From Smittia aterrima (taxonomy: Eukaryota; Arthropoda; Insecta; Diptera; Chironomidae), in NCBI GenBank assembly GCA_033063855.1, contig CP093831.1, positions 27,776,001 to 27,840,000 of the forward strand: 64,000 nt of DNA. Direction: 5' to 3'. The notes beneath the pieces were generated by a model that saw only the letters and a program-made list of their open reading frames with translations, was not told the DNA's origin and made no database searches. The translations under genes and the position numbers were made by a program. Position 1 is the first letter of the stretch. Each line of letters starts with the position of its first letter. Below, piece after piece: positions 18,214 to 27,454 of this stretch.

Positions 18214-20554
18214 TTAAGACAAAACATTTAAAAATTCCAATCCAATTCGTCCTTTCGAAATGTCAACTGAAAGAACTTTGCATTCGACTCGATCAGAAAC
18301 TTTGAGCTTTGCATTCTTCATGGCACTTGAGTGGATGAGTCCATTGCGCTTTACTCCAAGATCGATAAAAGCTCCGAAGTCTGTGATGTTCATGACAACT
18401 CCTGAGATGACTTGATTTGCCTTTAAAGTTGACATGTCAACGATTCCTTTCTTGAAAATTGGTTCGATTTTCACTTCGCTTCTGTAATCGTGGAGAAGAC
18501 TTTGCGATAGAGCTTCGAGAACTGTTTCAACTTGATCAATGTTATCTTTGAACTTTGCAGCAATTTTATCGACTGACTCGCTTTGTCGATATTCCTGAAT
18601 TTTCTCAACGAATTTCGGTTTCCCAATGTCTTCAATTTTCAACGAGCATTGTTTAATGATCGCCTTCGCAACATCGTAGCTCTCTGGATGAACGTTTGTT
18701 GAATCAAGTGGATTAAAGTTTTTAATTCCAGTTGAGTTGATCCTCACAAATCCAGCGCATTGCGTAAATGATTTCTGTCCGATTGACTTCACTTTGAGAA
18801 GATCTGAACGTGACTTGAAAATTCCTTTTTCTTCTCGATACTTGACAATAGCTTCTGCTCGCTTTTCTGTAAGTCCAGCTACGTGTTTGAGAAGACTTAA
18901 GCTCGCGATGTTCAAGTCAACGCCAACGAAACTAACGCATTCACTTATCACTTCGTCCAGAGTTTTCTTCAACGTTTTCTCGTTGACGTCGTGTTGATAC
19001 ATTCCGACTCCCAAATGCTTTGGTTCAATTTTCACAAGTTCACAGAGAGGATCAAGCAATCGTCGCGCAATTGAGATCGCACCGATAAATGAAACATCGA
19101 GCTTTGGAAACTCTTTCTTCGCCATGTCGCTGCAGGAATAGATTGAAGCTCCTTGCTCAGAGACAATGCAATATTGAACGTTCTTATGTTTCAGCTTGGT
19201 CTCGATTAGTTTGCTGATGAAACTTTCTGTTTCTCTGCAAGCAGTTGCATTTCCAATTGCGATCAATGAGCAATCGAATTTCTCCAATAATTCGATTACA
19301 ATTTTCTCTGATTTCGTTTTGTCGTTGAGATTGAATTTGATGGAACTTTCAAGAAGTTCTCCTGTTTCGGAAATCATAGCCAGCTTGCATCCGCTTGTGA
19401 ATCCTGGGTCGATGCCGAGAATCTTTTTTCCTTTCACTGGATTAGTCAGAAGAAGATTCTTCAAGTTTGTGGCGAATGTATCGACAGCTGACTTCTCAGC
19501 GATCTTCGTCAATTCTGATTGAGTCTGTCGAATGACGAGAGGCGAGATTTTCTTCTTAAAGCATTCGGTGAAGGCTTCTTCAAACAGTTTAGTTCTTAAT
19601 GGAGAGCTCAATCCTTTCTCGAGGAAAATCTTGTTAACGAATGTTTTGAGTTTGTCTTGAAAGCGATCATCGAGAGTGTACTTGACAGTCAATTCCTTTA
19701 AACTCTCTCCTCGGTTAATTGCTAAAATCTGATGAGGTCTGATTCGATCAGCTGATCGCGAGAAGTCAAAGTAATTCTCAAACTTGTCTGATGGCTTTGC
19801 TGCGCCTTTCTCTTTGTCTTTTGCTGTTGTCTTCTTTTTGTCAGTGCTGATTGTGACTTTGTATCTCGATTTCAAATCTCGAACTTCGTTCATGACAAAA
19901 GGATTTTTCGTGATAACAGTTGACATAATACTTTTAAGTCCTTCCTCGATCTCTTTCAGTGTCTTCAGTCCTTCAGTGTTCTTATTTATAAGTTTTGACA
20001 AGTCGACTGTCTTCTTTCCGTATAAAATATTTTCAGCTGGTTCCTCTAATCCAAGTTTCTGAGCTCGTTCGAAAAGAGATCCTTTGCTTGGAGGTTTGTA
20101 AAGTTTGGAAATGTGTTCGAGTTCTTCGAGTGATCGAGCTGATTTGATGCTGTTTTCTATTTCTGGTGTGAAGAACTTCTCTTTCTGAAGAGATTTCAAG
20201 ATGCTCATTGACTTAGCTTCGATCGTTTTTGCATTGTCGATCGAATCTTTGATTTCTCGCATTCGCAATGGAGACAAATTCTGAATTAAGTTTTGACGAT
20301 AGCGACAAAGAAATGGAATCGTAAACTCATCCTCGAAGAGCTGAGCAATTGTTTCTGATAATTTCACATCGATATTTTGTTCAGCAGCCACTAGTTGAGT
20401 CTTCCAATCGTAAACTTTTCCTTTCGAGCTAAAATAGAAAATTCTTAATCAAGAAACTCATGATTTTCTATTTCTCACTTTACCTTTCATGCTTCGCCTT
20501 CTTCTGAACTGGCTCAATTGGATTTTCTTCATGTTCCTTTCTCTTACGATTCAT
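18214..20554 (-). CDS. SRBD1: S1 RNA-binding domain protein 1 / Tex-like (761 aa)
   Basis: Eukaryotic homolog of bacterial Tex and of the Spt6 core, with nucleic-acid-binding roles presumed. Two exons, 20484-20554 (MNRKRKEHEENPIEPVQKKA...) and 18214-20428, join in frame (71+2215 nt). Order: Tex N-terminal helical part (PFLCRYRQNLIQNLSPLRMR, about residues 60-80); YqgF/RNase-H-like fold (KILGIDPGFTSGCKLAMI, about 360); helix-hairpin-helix region (VKYREEKGIFKSRSDLLKV); and C-terminal S1 domain (ISGVVMNITDFGAFIDLGVK, about 690). The length is close to bacterial Tex and shorter than human SRBD1. It is head-to-head with SNX29 across 286 bp. Pieces of its last ~50 bases are scattered in the chemoreceptor island. 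Confidence 0.92.
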
Positions 20555-20840
20555 CTTTTTATTATTTTCAATTTGTTTATGTTTTTAGTGTTCACCAGCT
20601 TTTATGCTCACAACAATCAACAACGAGGGGCTGATCATATTCTTTTGTTTTGAAAAATTTAAAAGGAAAATTAAAAATATTTAAAATTAAATATAAGGAG
20701 TCGCTTTAAGCTTCTGCTAGCTCTCTAACTTAATTAGAAAGTTTTTAAAAATCTCGTCAACTACAATGAATCGCTCAAATCTGTAACAGAACTCGAAACA
20801 AAAGAATAATTAATTCTAATGAATTTCATTCTCTCGCACA
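20555..20840. promoter_or_regulatory. Shared SRBD1/SNX29 intergenic promoter region
   Basis: 286 bp between the divergent start codons of SRBD1 and SNX29 must hold both promoters. No TATA box is obvious, and no motif here is distinctive enough to name. Bidirectional use is inferred from gene layout only. Confidence 0.5.
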
Positions 20841-22403
20841 ATGACAAGCAACAAGATAAACGACGAGAAGAGGATTTTGCTCAACGATCTTATCAATGTC
20901 ACAAGGGAAATCTCATCAAAGTATCAAACGTCAGCTGTTCTGGTAACAGAAGAGAAAGCAGAAGTTGAAAAGTTATTAAATCTGATAGAGAAAGCGATTT
21001 GCTTTGGATTGAAGAATCAATCGTTGCTGGGAAATGTTCTCTTCTCATCATCTTCATCAAGTAATGGAAATCAGTTCTGGAGCTTTGCGTACGAACATCT
21101 CACGAAGCATGAGCAAGAGAGATTCTCGAGCTACAAAAATGTAAGTGTGTCAATGGCCTATTTAAATTGTTTGATTATCCAATTGATTTCTCTATTGTAG
21201 CTCTGGACTGACCGTGGAAAGACGAAGGCATTGATAAGGAATGCTCTCAATGAACATTGTTTAGAGCGATATCTTCTCACTTGGCTGTCGGCGGAGAAAA
21301 TAAACGAATACTATGAACCATTTGCTATGCTGCGAGATGAGAAAGCTATCGTTATACTTCCTAAGCTAGCGAAAGACCTTAATTCAATTCTGTTCGCGAT
21401 CTCAGTTGACATTCCTGAGTTGAACGTGAGTACGAGTAAGCCATCGACATCAAAGCCAGAGCCAATCATTGCCGTTCCTGAATCTAGTAAAATTATTAAG
21501 ACGACAGCAGGAAAAGTTTGTCGCAGCATTGAAGACTTCGAGGAGACTGTTAAACCTTCAGAAATCTCTCCGCCAGTTCACGTCGAACCAACGTCGTCAT
21601 CGCTTATGTTTTTTTCGGCTGAAGCTTCTTCCTCAGTTTACAACAACGATCAAATCTGCAACACAAGTCGCGGATCTTCATCAATTTCGAGCTTAAATAT
21701 TAAAGACGACGACACAATCTCACACTCAAGTTCATCGTCGGAAGAATTCGAATCAGCTCAACCTTCGCAACCTGAGTTACCTATAAATACTTGTAATCAA
21801 AGTGATAACGAAATTACCATGCAAAAACAACTCGAACGTATAATGGAACTCGAGAATCAAGTTTTGGAGTTGACACTCGAGAATAGTCGACTCAAGAATC
21901 TTCTCACCAACACAAGGTAACTTTCTTTAATTAAACTTTTGTGATTAATTTATTCAAAACAATTTTTCTTCTTCAAGGGTGAACAGTCTCGCGAACTTGC
22001 AAGTGTCGATTCCTCGCGCGGTTTTACAAAAGACAAAGACTAAAAACTTTTATACTTATGAGATCAATTTACGGACAAAAAATGGATCAGAGAGTTGGAC
22101 GATCTTCAAACGTTACCGTGACTTCCACACGTTACACAAGCAGCTTAAGAAACAACATTTACAAATTAAAGTTTTAGACTTTCCTCCGAAGAAGAAACTT
22201 GGGAACCTCGACTTCGATTTCGTCGAGGAACGCCGTCAGAGACTTCAAGTGAGTTTAAAGCTTCTTCGTAAGTCAACTCTTCTAATTCTTGAATAAATCT
22301 TTTTTAGGTTTACATTCGTCACGTTCTCCAAAATCTTCCAGAACTAGCGAACTGCGACTCCAGAAAGTTTCTAGAAGTGAAATGCCCGTTTTTTAAAACA
22401 TAA
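20841..22403 (+). CDS. Snx29: Sorting nexin 29-like, RUN + coiled coil + PX (460 aa)
   Basis: Endosomal/phosphoinositide-binding sorting nexin. Exons are 20841-21140, 21201-21916, 21978-22248 and 22308-22403, all in frame (461 codons with stop). The RUN domain spans about residues 1-195 (FWSFAYEHLTKHEQERF; LLTWLSAEKINEYYEPFAML). A Ser-rich linker follows, then a coiled coil (QLERIMELENQVLELTLENS), then the PX domain to the C-terminus (FYTYEINLRTKNGSESWTIF; KRYRDFHTLHKQLKK with the RYRDF phosphoinositide-site core; PPKKKLGN). It is shorter than vertebrate SNX29 because the linker is compact. The 3' end converges on morgue, 58 bp apart. Confidence 0.9.
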
Positions 22404-22461
22404 GACAAATCGAATCACTTTAAGAATTATTTTATTGCGAATGAATAAAGTTGTTTATCTA

Positions 22462-23773
22462 TTAATCGAACACAGGCTCAACTGGCAAAACCTCAATCAT
22501 TGCGTACTTCCAAGTCCATCGTCTAGCGAGAGCATTGAATTTTGAGATCTCGTGTTTGTAAAGTCTTCCAATTTCAGGTTCCATGCAAATCTCAGAATAA
22601 GGATCCGTGAGAAGACTTTGAACTGACAGAAGCAGTTTAGAGATTGTGATTGAAATCGACCAGTTGTGTTGAATGATGTCAATGCCAACATCGCCGTGTC
22701 GTGAAACGTTTGGATGAACGATTTTTGTTAAGAATCTTAAAAGAAAGAAGTTTTAATTTTCTTTAGTTTCGAAGAGATTGAAGAACTTACCGAACATGAG
22801 GAGCTACGTGAGGATAATTATAAGGAAATCGAACGTAAAGAAAGAACTTTCCTCCTTCGTAAGGAGAATTCGCTGGTCCAATGATCGAAGCTTGCCAATG
22901 TGTCTCTTGTGGATCGAGAGGAAGTGCGTCAATCCCCGTGGAACCTTCTTGTGCAATCGATCGAATGTCATTGCGAAGTCTCCTTGCTCTGAGATGATTA
23001 ACTTGCTCTCCTCTGATTGGTGTCTTGTTAGCCATTTGCACAAGACAAGTTCGACAGAAGCAAGATGACATGAGTGCGCAATATTTGTCCATCCAATTGG
23101 GAATAAAGGAAATTTGTTGAAAGAGAGGAAAACGTTCTTTGATGTATCGTTTCCAAAATACTTGAGGAGTATTACGAGCCAGGATTGTCTTCCACTTCCG
23201 GCAAACTTCACTCACAGTCCACAGCGACAAATCGTCGAGATATGAGAATATTTTCAGTAGAATTTCAACGGGAAGCTGCACCACAATCTCATCTTTAATC
23301 ACAGCTTGGTCTTGCTCTGGCCTTGGTCGTGAAAGTAAATCCACGAAGTCAGCAACGTCTCGAGGAGGGTCGACGTTCAATCTTCGGTTTGTGTTGAAGT
23401 TCAAGTTCACACTGTCGACTTCACTGCTGTTGTCATCGAATTCTTGTTGGTTTGGCATTTCTTCATTTCCCGAGTCTTCTTCCTCGTCGGAAAATTTTGT
23501 TAAATTGTTGTTCTCAATCTCGATTTGCTCGTTGTGGAAAACAAAAGAGTGACACACCCCACAGACTGGCTCGCGAAAACAAGGCCCGTAATATCCATTA
23601 CAGATGAAGCAGCTGTTATCCTAATTAAAGGAAAAATTATTTTCAGTTTGAAACAAATGAATTTAAAAATTTACCGAATCGGAGAACGAGAAGTTTTCAC
23701 AAAATTCACTGAACTCTTCATCGCACTCTAATGACTTTGCTACATCTAATGATTTGGAGGATCCAGCAGCCAT
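22462..23773 (-). CDS. morgue: Morgue: zinc finger, F-box and inactive E2 (UEV-like) domain (400 aa)
   Basis: Ubiquitin-pathway protein; in Drosophila it modifies Reaper/Grim death by lowering DIAP1. Exons are 23675-23773, 22791-23620 and 22462-22735 (401 codons with stop). The N-terminus has a four-cysteine zinc finger (CFICNGYYGPCFREPVCGVC). The F-box is at about residues 145-185 (LPVEILLKIFSYLDDLSLW). The C-terminal UBC fold (HWQASIIGPANSPYEGGKFF; RFPYNYPHVAPHVRF) reads HPNVSRHGDVGIDIIQHNWS where active E2s have Cys. The catalytic Cys is Gly, as known for Morgue. It can therefore bind but not carry ubiquitin as a thioester. The start ATG at 23773 is supported by the in-frame first exon. 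Confidence 0.93.
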
Positions 23774-23825
23774 AATTATTAAGTTTTATTTCAGAGCGAA
23801 AAGTTTGTTGTCAACAAATTTTTAG

Positions 23826-23881
23826 TTTGTATCGGAGGGAAAAAAGAAACTAAACTAAGTTATTTGTTGATGTTGCGAAAT
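23826..23881 (-). repeat. Promoter-like sequence shared with ERCC1 upstream (copy 1)
   Basis: TTTGTATCGG, then AAACTAAACTAA and TTGTTGATGTTG, ending GCGAAAT, about 50-110 bp upstream of the morgue start. A matching copy, less a small indel, is at 26518-26562, upstream of ERCC1. See findings. Confidence 0.7.
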
Positions 23882-24174
23882 TCGAATCTTTTTTGATTCG
23901 TTATACTATGTAGCTTTTACTCGACGATTTGGGCTAAATCACCGAGGGACGAGGAACTCAATGCCCACTCTAAATGATGAATATTCCCTACATTGGCGAG
24001 ATTGAGGAAGAGTGGCTATGTGCAAGAGTAGTCTGAGAGAGTCTGAGAGAATCTGAGAGTGAGACGTCTGGTGTAGTAGGTTGTGTGACGTGTGACAATG
24101 AATTTTGACATTTTGCCAAATAAATCGTCATGGAAGAAAGTTTAAGAAACGATTCTGCCGAGATAAAAAAACAT
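23882..24174. other. Spacer upstream of the tRNA-like element
   Basis: Non-coding. Contains short AGAGTCTGAGAG tandem repeats (about 24030-24060) and a GTGACGTGTGAC stretch. No gene. Confidence 0.5.
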
Positions 24175-24247
24175 ACCGAGATAGCTTAGATGGTAGGAGC
24201 AACTGTTTGATAATTAGGAGGTCCTGAGTTCGTATCCCAGCGAGGGC
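24175..24247 (+). repeat. tRNA-derived element (SINE head or tRNA relic)
   Basis: Box A-like TAGCTTAGATGGTAGGAGC (24182-24200) and box B-like GAGTTCGTATCCC (24226-24238) at tRNA spacing. The D arm folds, the anticodon and T arms have mismatches, and the acceptor stem does not pair, so it is not a functional tRNA. It resembles the minus-strand tRNA-like sequence at 39.33-39.41 kb. Confidence 0.55.
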
Positions 24248-24403
24248 AAATATTTTTTCCTATTTTGTTATTGAATGAATGTTTTATTCAACTCGGACTT
24301 TCAACTCAGACTTTCAACTCGGACTTGTCAGATCTTGTCGGAACATGTCCTTGCAAATGACATTCCAGAACGTCGATCAACAAATTTTCCGATGAAAAAA
24401 GAG
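24248..24403 (+). other. RecQ upstream region with three tandem 14-bp repeats
   Basis: TTCAACTCGGACT occurs three times, with one variant (TTCAACTCAGACT), at about 24288-24328, followed by unremarkable sequence to the TATA box. Confidence 0.55.
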
Positions 24404-24410
24404 TATAAAA
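24404..24410 (+). promoter_or_regulatory. TATA box of the RecQ gene
   Basis: TATAAAA in the context GAGTATAAAAGCGG. A plausible start site lies about 30 bp on (GAGGACAGTTTTAATTTGAT), giving a ~270-nt 5' leader before the ATG at 24707. Inferred from position. Confidence 0.55.
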
Positions 24411-24706
24411 GCGGATGAAAATCACAATCGAGGACAGTTTTAATTTGATTGTTCAAGTGTTATCATCATTCTCTAGCCCGAGCCTATCCTCGTAAGCTGA
24501 AGTTTGAATTAAAAGATAAAGTTGAAAGCAGAATTCAGTTTGGATTTTTTTCCGACAGTGCGGTTATTTCGCGCAATTTATTCGCGATTATAGCGCAACA
24601 CAAAGTGTCGATCGCGATAAGAAAATATCATTCTTCGAGAAATTTCTATCGAATTCTGACGTGTTTCATAATTTTGCTTAACTTGAACATATTTTGTTAT
24701 TGCATT

Positions 24707-26170
24707 ATGAGTGATTCAATTGAAGATGCCGCATTCAAAAACTTGCAAACCATTTTCAAACATTCTGGGTTCAAGTCTGACGAGCAGAAAAATGCGATTC
24801 TAAATGTTTTACGAGGTAAGGGAAGTCTTTTCTTTTATACGCATTAAACTTAATATTTTTCTTTCAGGTGTAAGTGATACTTACGTCGCGCTGCCAACAG
24901 GAGCAGGAAAGTCGCTGTGTTATCTATTACCCGGCGCAATGCAAAAAGAAAAAGTGACGATTGTAATTGCACCAAATTTAGCGTTGATTAAAAATCAAAT
25001 GGATTATTTGAAATCGCTCGGCATTCCAACGATGATGATAAATTCCAAAGTGTCAAAAAGACGTCAAAACCAAATTATGAATGATTTAAAGGAATCTAAT
25101 ACAAACATCAAGTTTCTCTACATAACGTCATTCTTTGCCGCAACACCAACAGTTATAAATTTACTCAAATATCTCGCTTCGAAAAATAAAATTGCTTTTA
25201 TTGCACTTGACGAGGTTCATTGCATAAGTCAGTGGTCTCATGATCATAAAAACTTATATTCTCAATTTGCTAAACTACGAGGTGACTTCCCCACTGTTCC
25301 TTGGATCGCACTTACTGGAACAGCTCCGAAAAAAGTCGAAGATGATGTCATTCAACACCTTAAGAAAGAAGTCGATTGTTTCAAGAGTAGTTGCTTTAGA
25401 AACAATTTATTTTATGAAGTCATTAAAGATAAAGATTTGGACGAGTTAAGCAACTTCATCAATAACTGCCTAAGAACTGACGACGACAAAGAGACGAGTG
25501 GCAAAGTGAAACCGTGCGGAATAATTTACTGTCGTGAAATAGCTACGGCGAACAATGTCGCAAAGGTTTTAACCGGGCTCGGCATAAAAAGTGCTGCATA
25601 CCACTCTGGCATCAAACCCAAGAAAGAGATAGATCAAATTCTGGACAATTGGATGAACGGAAACGTTTCTGTAATAGTAGCTCTTATTTCCTTTGGAATG
25701 GGCATTGATAAAGGTCCCGTTCGATTTGTAATTCACTGGGATGTTCCGCAGTGTGCCGCAGGTAGTCATAGAATATCATTTTTAAAATCGAATGCAAAAA
25801 AATGAATGCATTTTTTTTAGAATGGTACCAGGAGTCTGGTAGAGCCGGAAGAGATGGTGGACAATCTTATTGTCGTCTTTACTTTGATGGAAGAGCCAGT
25901 ATCGTGCGAACTGTTAAAAGAATGAAGCTTTCTGAGGACATTACCCAAGAGATAGCCAAATTACAAAATGATGACTTTGAAAAGTTTGTTTTTATTTTGG
26001 AAAATCCATCATGCTACCATAAATTTTTTGCTGACTTTTTTGGAGATTCTGCTCCCTCTTGTATGTGCAATTTCTGTAAAAAAAGACAATCCCTCAAAAG
26101 AAAAGAAATCCCTGATAATAACGAAGTCGACGAAAGCTCAGGATTGACTCAAGAGATGTCAAACATGTGA
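24707..26170 (+). CDS. Short RecQ5-type DNA helicase (450 aa)
   Basis: ATP-dependent 3'-5' DNA helicase of the RecQ family, nearest to RECQL5 by motif style. Exons are 24707-24815, 24868-25761 and 25821-26170 (451 codons with stop). Motif I is ALPTGAGKSLCYLLP. Motif II is DEVHCISQWSHD (usual DEAHC; here Val). Motif III is ALTGTAP. Motif V is VSVIVALISFGMGIDKGPVR; the usual Thr before FGMGIDK is replaced. Motif VI is WYQESGRAGRDGG. The zinc region has CYHKF..C.C..CKKR. There is no HRDC or long C-terminal tail, so it matches a short RecQ5 form. The changes in motifs II and V make activity uncertain. The gene sits between duplicated promoter-like sequences. Confidence 0.85.
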
Positions 26171-26485
26171 TCTAAAAATGTCACTTAACTAATTTTAAAT
26201 TTTCATATAAATTTTTAACACCGTTGTCAAATAGTGTATGCGAGGCTTATACATAAATAATTTTGTTTTATGAGACATTTAGTAGAGAAGAGCGAAAGAA
26301 AATGTGACAAATATAGATTGTTTTTTCTGAAGATGATAATAAATGATGTGCAAAATATTTTTTCGTAATTTTTTATTTGTGACAACCATGTATTTGAAGG
26401 AATGCATTATTATCAAGCCCGATAAGATAACGGGTCAGTCAGGCGATATAATTATTCAAGCTTCAGCCCAATAAGGTAACGGCAT
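26171..26485. other. RecQ 3' flank / ERCC1 upstream
   Basis: Non-coding. Contains an imperfect direct repeat, AAGCCCGATAAGATAACGGG (about 26417) and CAGCCCAATAAGGTAACGGC (about 26464). No gene. Confidence 0.5.
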
Positions 26486-26494
26486 TTTCCCGCC
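26486..26494 (+). promoter_or_regulatory. E2F-type site upstream of ERCC1
   Basis: TTTCCCGCC, an exact E2F consensus core, 112 bp upstream of the ERCC1 start codon and beside the promoter-like repeat. E2F control of a repair gene is plausible, but this is a motif match only. Confidence 0.45.
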
Positions 26495-26517
26495 ACAAAA
26501 TACAAATAAAAGATTGT

Positions 26518-26562
26518 TTTGTATCGGAAACTAAACTAACTTGTTTGTTGATGTTGTGAAAT
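26518..26562 (+). repeat. Promoter-like sequence shared with morgue upstream (copy 2)
   Basis: TTTGTATCGGAAACTAAACT, then AACTTGTTTGTTGATGTTGT and GAAAT, 44 bp upstream of the ERCC1 ATG. It matches 23826-23881 in the same orientation. It probably contains the ERCC1 start site. Confidence 0.7.
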
Positions 26563-26605
26563 ATTTCGCCGGTGATTTTGTTATTTTTGTTAAAAACTAA
26601 GGAAA

Positions 26606-27418
26606 ATGGATGAGTTCGACGATGATTCTTTCGATGACTTGCTTGCAACGATGGACATTCCTACAAGCTCATCATCTTCATCAGCTGTAGCTCCTCTTCC
26701 AGCTGCAATTCCTCCTCCAGAGAAACCAGCATCACAACCAATTGAAGTCGAAAACAAAGTTAGAAATTTAAATGCAGTTCAAGTTCATTCGAATCAGCGA
26801 GGCAACCCAATCCTCAAAAGCATCACAGCTGTTCCGTGGGAATTCAATTCTGAGATAGTCGCTGACTACGTCGTTGGTAGAACAGCTTGTGTTCTTTTCC
26901 TTTCGATTCGATATCACAATTTGAAGCCTGACTACATCCACGAGAGAATAAAGCAACTTGGGAAGAATTACGAGCTCCGGGTTCTTCTCGTTCAAGTTGA
27001 TATCAAAGAGTCACAAAGTGCTTTGAAGCATCTGACGAGAATTTGTCTTCTTGCTGATTACACTGTGAGTAACTTTCGTCTTGAAATATTTGGTTCTGAC
27101 ATTTCATTATTTTAGCTAATGCTCGCTTGGACACCAGAAGAGGCTGGAAAGATCATTGAGACTTACAAACTGTTCGAGCATCGATCTCCTGATCTCATCA
27201 TGGAAAAGGCTGAAAGTGATAATTATCAGAAAGTCGTCAACGCGTTAACGAGCATTAAATCTGTAAACAAAACTGATGCAGCAACGTTGCTAACGAATTT
27301 CGGAAATCTAGGAAATCTCATTCAAGCTTCCGAGGCTAAACTCAATTCATGTCCTGGCTTTGGAGCCAAGAAAGCACAGAAACTTGTCAAAGTGTTCAAC
27401 GAGTCTTTTCTAAAATAA
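26606..27418 (+). CDS. Ercc1: ERCC1, XPF partner in nucleotide excision repair (253 aa)
   Basis: Non-catalytic partner of the XPF nuclease, which incises DNA 5' of lesions and processes crosslinks. Exons are 26606-27064 and 27116-27418 (254 codons with stop). An acidic/Ser/Pro-rich N-terminus is followed by the central ERCC1 domain (NPILKSITAVPWEFNSEIVA; DYVVGRTACVLFLSIRYHNL; HERIKQLGKNYELRVLLVQV), about residues 70-190. The C-terminal tandem helix-hairpin-helix (ALTSIKSVNKTDAATLLTNF; SCPGFGAKKAQKLVKVFNES) heterodimerises with XPF. Length is close to Drosophila Ercc1. It converges on REV1, 36 bp apart. Confidence 0.95.
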
Positions 27419-27454
27419 AATAATTTGGTTGATTTAAGAAAACAGAAATTTATT

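Noticed and set aside
24449..24706. N-terminal extension of the RecQ frame upstream of 24707
   Set aside because: It would start at a TTG, and the extension has no RecQ similarity. The ATG at 24707 fits the family start and the TATA box leaves room for a leader.
26768..26995. Antisense frames within ERCC1, REV1, SRBD1 and BRD7/9
   Set aside because: Shadows of conserved coding sequence on the opposite strand.
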